11,261 bases of DNA from DASUSF01 sp036375275. GTDB taxonomy: Bacteria; Pseudomonadota; Alphaproteobacteria; Geminicoccales; Geminicoccaceae. How positions within the stretch are numbered: the stretch's first letter is position 1; each line of letters starts with the position of its first letter. The notes below the pieces were generated by a model that was given only the letters and a program-made list of their open reading frames with translations, was not told the origin of the DNA and made no database searches. Location of the stretch: contig DASUSF010000442.1 in the NCBI GenBank assembly GCA_036375275.1, forward strand, positions 1-11,261, given 5' to 3'. Shown piece after piece: positions 7,521 to 11,261 of this stretch. Both the position numbers and the translations under genes were made by a program.

Positions 7521-9374
7521 TCAGTAGACGAGCACGAGGTTTCCGAGCACCGAGTAGAACAGGTCGTCGCCGTCTTCGGAGGTGTACAGGTCGTCGAAGC
7601 CCTCGCCCGGCACCAGGACGGCGCCGGAGAGGCGGAGCACGACGTTCTGGTTCAGCCACGGCCGCCAGATCGCCGCCGTGGACAGGTCCCAGCCGATCGC
7701 ATTGCCGACGTCGCTCTGCTGGCGGAGCTCCTCGAGCGACTCGGTCTCGTTGAAGCGGAGGTAGTTGGCGTTGAACGAGAGCCGGAACTCGGGCGTGATG
7801 TCGAGGTCGGCGCCGGCGCCGATCAGGCTGATCCCGGGATTGACGAAGTTCGACTGGCCCTGCTCCTTGTTCGGGCGAAGGTTCGCGAGCACGCCGTTCC
7901 GGCCGTTCAGCGCGACGAAGCCGCCACCGATGAACGGGATGCCCTGGCGGATCCAGTAGCTGGTGTCCGCGCCGGCGAACAGCGGGTTCTCGAAGATCGC
8001 GTCGAACCCGGTGTCGGTGTCGTCGAACACGTCGTCGTCGCCGCTGGCGTACAGGCCGGAGAGACGCAGCCGGATCCAGTCGAAGTCGATCGACGGCTCG
8101 ACCGCGACGAAGAAGCTGCGGATGTCCGAATCCTCGCCGGTGAACAGCGAGTTCTCGGTCTCACCGAAGGCGAAGTAGCCCGACGCGGTGAGGTTGAGGC
8201 GGCCGACCCGGCCGTCGAAGTTGAGGCCGGTGTAGGTGACGTCGTAGTCCCGCAGCTCGACGAAGCCGGCCTCCGCCGGGCGCGAGGGGAAGCCGTTGGC
8301 GTCCTGCTGGGCGTCGTCCCGGCTCCGGTTGTGCACCACCACGCCCTGCGAAGTCATGCCGAGCACCGGGAAGTCCTGCCGGTACAGGTTGGCGATGAAC
8401 ACGTCGTCGTCGCGCAGCCCCTCCGTCGTCAGCTCGTTCAGGCCGCTGTTGACGTCCTTGTCGGAGCGGCGGAACCAGGCGAGGTTGTACTGCCAGAGGT
8501 TGTTGTCCCGGGTGCCGAACAGGCGCACGCCGACGTTGTTGTCCTGGAACAGGAAGCCGCGGAAGTCGGCGGTGAAGGGCTGCGCCCCGACCCGGATCGA
8601 ATCGAAGTCGTAGCGCTCGCTGACGTTCCGGATGTGATAGTCGACGAAGGCCTCCTGGAGCCCGAAGTCGAAGTCGTTCCGGGTCTGCCCCTCGCCCGGG
8701 TCGGTGAACAGGAAGCGGTCCTCCTCCGCCTCGGTGTAGTTGTAGTTGAAGGCGCCGGTCAGCCGGAACTCGAGGTCCTGCGGCTTGAAGGCGGTGTCGC
8801 CCTTGATCAGCGAGGCCGAGAGCAGGAGGGTCTGGCTGAACAGGAACTGCTCGGTGTCGCCGAAGACGTCGTTGCTGCCGGGGTCGCCGCTCTGGATGCC
8901 GACCGGCACCGGGGTCGAGCGCGGCTCGACCACGGTGTCCGAGATCCCGGTGAGCAGGACGAACCAGTCGTGGGTGCCGAAGATCGGCCGGTCGCCCTTG
9001 AGCGTGTTCTGGTTGTAGGGGTCCCACCAGCGCTCGTTGACGCCGATCCCCTCGACGATCCGCCAGCGGTCGGGCAGCGACAGGAAGTCGCCCGGGAAGG
9101 CGCCCGGCGGCGGCGGCTCGACCGCCGTTGGATCGGGCGGCGGCACCTCGGGCGGCGGGACCGGCTCGCCCGCCGGCCCCGGCCGGCGCTGCACCCCGGG
9201 CTCGTCGTCCGCGCCGGGACGGCGCCGCAACTGGGCCTCGCGGATCTCGACCTCGTAGCGCTCGCCGGCACCGCCGAAGACCATCCCTTCGCCGGACGCC
9301 TCCTCGCCGGCTGCGGTGGCCGGGCCAAGCGCGCCGCATGCCAGGGCGAGGAGGGTGAGCGATCGCTTGATCAT
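7521..9374 (-). CDS. Outer-membrane beta-barrel protein with proline-rich N-terminal neck
   Basis: A 617-residue predicted outer-membrane protein that I cannot place in a named porin family. It has a Sec signal peptide (1-21, cleavage after Ala-Thr-Ala). A short basic/acidic segment leads into a Pro/Gly-rich neck at about 52-95 ('PVPPPEVPPPDP'). The rest alternates polar and hydrophobic residues with Tyr/Phe/Trp girdles, Asn/Asp-rich turns and a final '...GNLVLVY' ending in Tyr, the usual barrel-assembly signal. A possible family signature is 'ERWWDPYNQNTLKGDRPIFG' at 114-133. Several loops are strongly acidic ('ASGDDDVFDDTDTG'). The only Cys is in the signal peptide, so it lacks the CXXC of MtrB/PioB barrels. 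ATG 9374 lies three bases after the previous stop with only a weak AGGGG upstream, which suggests coupled translation. I infer that it hosts, secretes or anchors the cytochrome encoded next. Confidence 0.88.
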   Translation of the reverse strand: MIKRSLTLLALACGALGPATAAGEEASGEGMVFGGAGERYEVEIREAQLRRRPGADDEPGVQRRPGPAGEPVPPPEVPPPDPTAVEPPPPGAFPGDFLSLPDRWRIVEGIGVNERWWDPYNQNTLKGDRPIFGTHDWFVLLTGISDTVVEPRSTPVPVGIQSGDPGSNDVFGDTEQFLFSQTLLLSASLIKGDTAFKPQDLEFRLTGAFNYNYTEAEEDRFLFTDPGEGQTRNDFDFGLQEAFVDYHIRNVSERYDFDSIRVGAQPFTADFRGFLFQDNNVGVRLFGTRDNNLWQYNLAWFRRSDKDVNSGLNELTTEGLRDDDVFIANLYRQDFPVLGMTSQGVVVHNRSRDDAQQDANGFPSRPAEAGFVELRDYDVTYTGLNFDGRVGRLNLTASGYFAFGETENSLFTGEDSDIRSFFVAVEPSIDFDWIRLRLSGLYASGDDDVFDDTDTGFDAIFENPLFAGADTSYWIRQGIPFIGGGFVALNGRNGVLANLRPNKEQGQSNFVNPGISLIGAGADLDITPEFRLSFNANYLRFNETESLEELRQQSDVGNAIGWDLSTAAIWRPWLNQNVVLRLSGAVLVPGEGFDDLYTSEDGDDLFYSVLGNLVLVY

Positions 9375-9377
9375 GGC

Positions 9378-11261
9378 TCAGAGCCCCTGGCAGACGTTCT
9401 GGCGGTCGGAGTCGACGAACGGCGCGAACGGGCAGCTCACGTACTTGATCTGGATCCCGAGCGGCGCCAGCCGGTCGGCGCGGAGGTTCCTCGGTGCGTT
9501 GTCGATCCCGGTGCCGAGCCGCTCCGCCGCGCGTGCCACGCCGAGGAACGCGACCATGGCATCCTGGTCGATGCCGTCGCCCGAGATGCCGATCGCGCCG
9601 ATCAGGCGGTTGCCGCGGTAGATCGGGTAGCCGCCGGAGAAGATCTGGGCGCCGTCGGCGAGCAGCGGGATGTCGGTGCAGCTCGGCGGGACGTCGAGCC
9701 CACCGCCGATCACGAAGCCGACGATGTGCTGAATGAGGTCGTCGAGGACCAGGTCGAGCTGGATGCCGGTGTTGAACGGGCTCCAGCTCTCGATCGGCAG
9801 GGACAGGGGACCCTCGGGCCCGCCGTTCCGGCCGTCCGGGAAGAACGGCCGGGACAGGCTACCGATCGCGCGCGTGCTGTAGGCGATGCCGTCGAAGGCG
9901 GCGGGGCCGACGAAGTCGAGCATCGCGTCGGCGTAAAAGCCCGGATCCAGGTTGATCCCCGAGTTGTTCTCGGCCGAGCGGATCAGCTCGGCGGCGTCGG
10001 GGCGGCTGAACAGGAGCGAGGTGCGCGCCTTCTGCAGCGAGACGTCGGTGCCGAAGACCGGCGCATCGGGCGTGCGCACGATGCCGACGATGGTCCCCTT
10101 GCGGTCGACCACCGAGATCGTGACCTCGACGTTGCTGCCGAGCGGCCGGCGGATCAGCCCGCGCGACTGGAGCGCGACGCCGAGCGCCTCCTGGAGGATC
10201 ACCCGGACCTCCTCGGCGGTCATCGCGCCGCGCCCGACCCCGTCGATCGGTGGGAACCGGTTGGCGCCACCGGGTGTGGTGAGCACGTAGGCCCGGGGGT
10301 TGTCGAAGATGCCGTCGCGGTCGGGCCGGTAGCCGGAGCGGCCGAAGCCGAACGCCTGACCGGCGCGGACGGATCCGTCGGAGTAGCCGGGCACCGGCAC
10401 GAAGGCGCCGCTGGCGGCGAGCGACACGTCCCGGAAATCGTCCTCGTCGCTCTCGAGAAAGCCCTCCCGCGCGTCCGCGAACCGGAGCGCCCGGCCGTCG
10501 ACGTGGACCCGCTCGGCCTCGAGGTCGACCGGCGCCATGAACCCGCGCGTGCCGGCGAAGGCGATGATCTCGTCGAGATCCCTGTCGACGCCCCGGACGT
10601 TCAGGTCGGCGCCGTAGACGCCGTCCGCGAGCACCCCGATCGCGCCCACCAGCGTCTCGTTCTGGTAGAGCGGCAGCCCGCCGGGATCGGCCGACAGGCC
10701 GAGCGGGCTGCGCTTCGGGCCGATCCGCGGGTCGATCAGGCCGCCGTTGTTGCTCTCGAACCGGGTGTTCAGATCGGAGCACGGCAGCGAGGAGAACTGC
10801 ACCCCGAACAGCGGCCCGCCTTCCAGGGTCTCCGAACCCGGGTTGAAGTTCTCCTGGACGATCTGGCTCGCCGTCCGGGTGCTGAAGGCGTTGCCGTTCG
10901 ATGACAGGTACGCGCCGGTGATGGCCTTCGAGATCACCGCGAGGGTCGCGGGGACGTCGACCCGGTTCAGGCCCTGGGGGTCCACCTTGTCGCCGCCAAA
11001 GATCCGGACCGTCGCGTCGGCTCCGTCCATGACGTAGACCGCGAGCACGTTGCCGACCCGGTCGGTGACGGCGATGGTGGCGGCGGCGCCCTGCGCCTCG
11101 GCCTCGGCGACAGCCTGGCGGACGACCCGGCGCACCTCGTTCGCGCTCAGGTTCTCGCGCGCCGGGAACTCGTTCGGCGTGTCGGCCGCCGCCGGCGAAG
11201 CCGCGATGAACGCCGCCAGGGTGGCGGCGACGGGCGCCGGACGGCTCCGCCCCGCCCGGCT
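9378..11261 (-). CDS. Secreted tandem GlcG/HbpS-type heme-binding protein, 5' partial
   Basis: The frame is open to the right edge: 42 codons before the first in-frame GTG (11135) spell out a signal peptide (hydrophobic 'APVAATLAAFIAASPAAA', then Asp), so the true start is probably only a few codons outside. Of the 627 visible residues, two copies of the GlcG/HbpS fold can be seen. Copy one (about 40-240) has 'TIAVTDRVGNVLAVYVMDGA' and 'GGLPLYQNETLVGAIGV'. Copy two (about 345-590) has 'VTISVVDRKGTIVGIV' and the classic 'GGYPIYRGNRLIGAIGISG' followed by Gln-Asp. Both copies are enlarged by insertions compared with the usual domain of about 130 residues. Members such as HbpS bind heme, and related PduO C-terminal domains also do. 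Four cysteines are present (161, 528, 610, 624 in visible numbering). As first visible gene of the operon it may carry, buffer or sense heme for the decaheme cytochrome; that role is inferred. Confidence 0.9.
   Translation of the reverse strand, partial: SRAGRSRPAPVAATLAAFIAASPAAADTPNEFPARENLSANEVRRVVRQAVAEAEAQGAAATIAVTDRVGNVLAVYVMDGADATVRIFGGDKVDPQGLNRVDVPATLAVISKAITGAYLSSNGNAFSTRTASQIVQENFNPGSETLEGGPLFGVQFSSLPCSDLNTRFESNNGGLIDPRIGPKRSPLGLSADPGGLPLYQNETLVGAIGVLADGVYGADLNVRGVDRDLDEIIAFAGTRGFMAPVDLEAERVHVDGRALRFADAREGFLESDEDDFRDVSLAASGAFVPVPGYSDGSVRAGQAFGFGRSGYRPDRDGIFDNPRAYVLTTPGGANRFPPIDGVGRGAMTAEEVRVILQEALGVALQSRGLIRRPLGSNVEVTISVVDRKGTIVGIVRTPDAPVFGTDVSLQKARTSLLFSRPDAAELIRSAENNSGINLDPGFYADAMLDFVGPAAFDGIAYSTRAIGSLSRPFFPDGRNGGPEGPLSLPIESWSPFNTGIQLDLVLDDLIQHIVGFVIGGGLDVPPSCTDIPLLADGAQIFSGGYPIYRGNRLIGAIGISGDGIDQDAMVAFLGVARAAERLGTGIDNAPRNLRADRLAPLGIQIKYVSCPFAPFVDSDRQNVCQGL

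Noticed and set aside
3880..7527. A 1215-codon open frame on the plus strand opposite the cytochrome gene
   Set aside because: Its translation is dominated by Arg, Val, Gly, Leu and Asp with no domain. The minus strand in the same place has ten heme motifs, a signal peptide and propeller repeats. Long antisense frames are expected in DNA this rich in GC.
7510..7659. Longer start for the cytochrome, up to 50 residues upstream of 7509
   Set aside because: The extra residues are Arg/Pro-rich, overlap the barrel gene, and would bury the signal peptide. The GAAGG before 7509 fits better.
9324..9374. Lipoprotein reading of the barrel N-terminus, with Cys13 in 'LLALACG'
   Set aside because: The residues before the Cys (Ala-Leu-Ala) do not fit the usual lipobox, the hydrophobic stretch would be too short, and a normal Ala-Thr-Ala cleavage site follows.
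7521..9374. Assignment of the barrel as MtrB/PioB
   Set aside because: There is no CXXC near the mature N-terminus and no Cys at all in the mature chain, and the next gene is not a small MtrA-like decaheme protein. Similar role possible, same family not supported.
7470..10904. A 1144-codon open frame on the plus strand opposite the barrel and GlcG genes
   Set aside because: Low-complexity Val/Glu/Arg/Asp composition, no signal or motif, and it spans two well supported minus-strand genes and their junction.
11133..11135. GTG at 11135 as the start of the GlcG-type gene
   Set aside because: Starting there would drop the signal peptide and cut into the first helix of the GlcG domain. The frame stays open to the edge and encodes a good export signal.

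Overview
The window is GC-rich DNA (roughly 70% by eye) from a Gram-negative bacterium. Three predicted exported proteins with signal peptides, an outer-membrane beta-barrel ending in an aromatic residue, and a periplasm-facing CHASE2 cyclase show the double membrane. Composition and gene types fit a high-GC proteobacterium, perhaps an alphaproteobacterium; the lineage is inferred, not shown. Coding density is very high. Six genes fill almost the whole window, and no RNA gene, insertion sequence, CRISPR array or attachment site was seen.

Left part, plus strand (1-2462): a membrane-bound class III nucleotide cyclase with an extracytoplasmic CHASE2 sensor domain (5' end cut by the window edge), overlapped by 29 bases by a small secreted protein with a weak FecR-like resemblance. 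The pair looks like a two-gene sensing unit producing cyclic nucleotide (probably cAMP). It ends in an 86-base convergent gap that holds two small adjacent hairpins.

Right part, minus strand, read from the right edge leftwards (11261-2549): four closely packed genes with gaps of 3, 11 and 14 bases, very probably one operon. In order of transcription they encode (1) a secreted protein with two GlcG/HbpS-type heme-binding domains (5' end cut by the edge); (2) an outer-membrane beta-barrel with a proline-rich periplasmic neck; (3) a 1263-residue exported decaheme c-type cytochrome fused to a C-terminal LVIVD-repeat beta-propeller; (4) an inner-membrane-anchored coiled-coil protein with a cytoplasmic FHA (phosphothreonine-binding) domain.

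Together the four minus-strand genes look like an envelope redox or heme system: a multiheme electron carrier or enzyme, a barrel that could host or export it, a heme-binding partner, and a cytoplasmic phospho-signalling scaffold. The set resembles porin-cytochrome conduits in logic but not in parts: there is no MtrA-like small cytochrome, no MtrB-like CXXC barrel and no quinol dehydrogenase in view. It is the best candidate here for an undescribed system. Whether the cyclase pair is functionally tied to it or is only a convergent neighbour cannot be told from this window.
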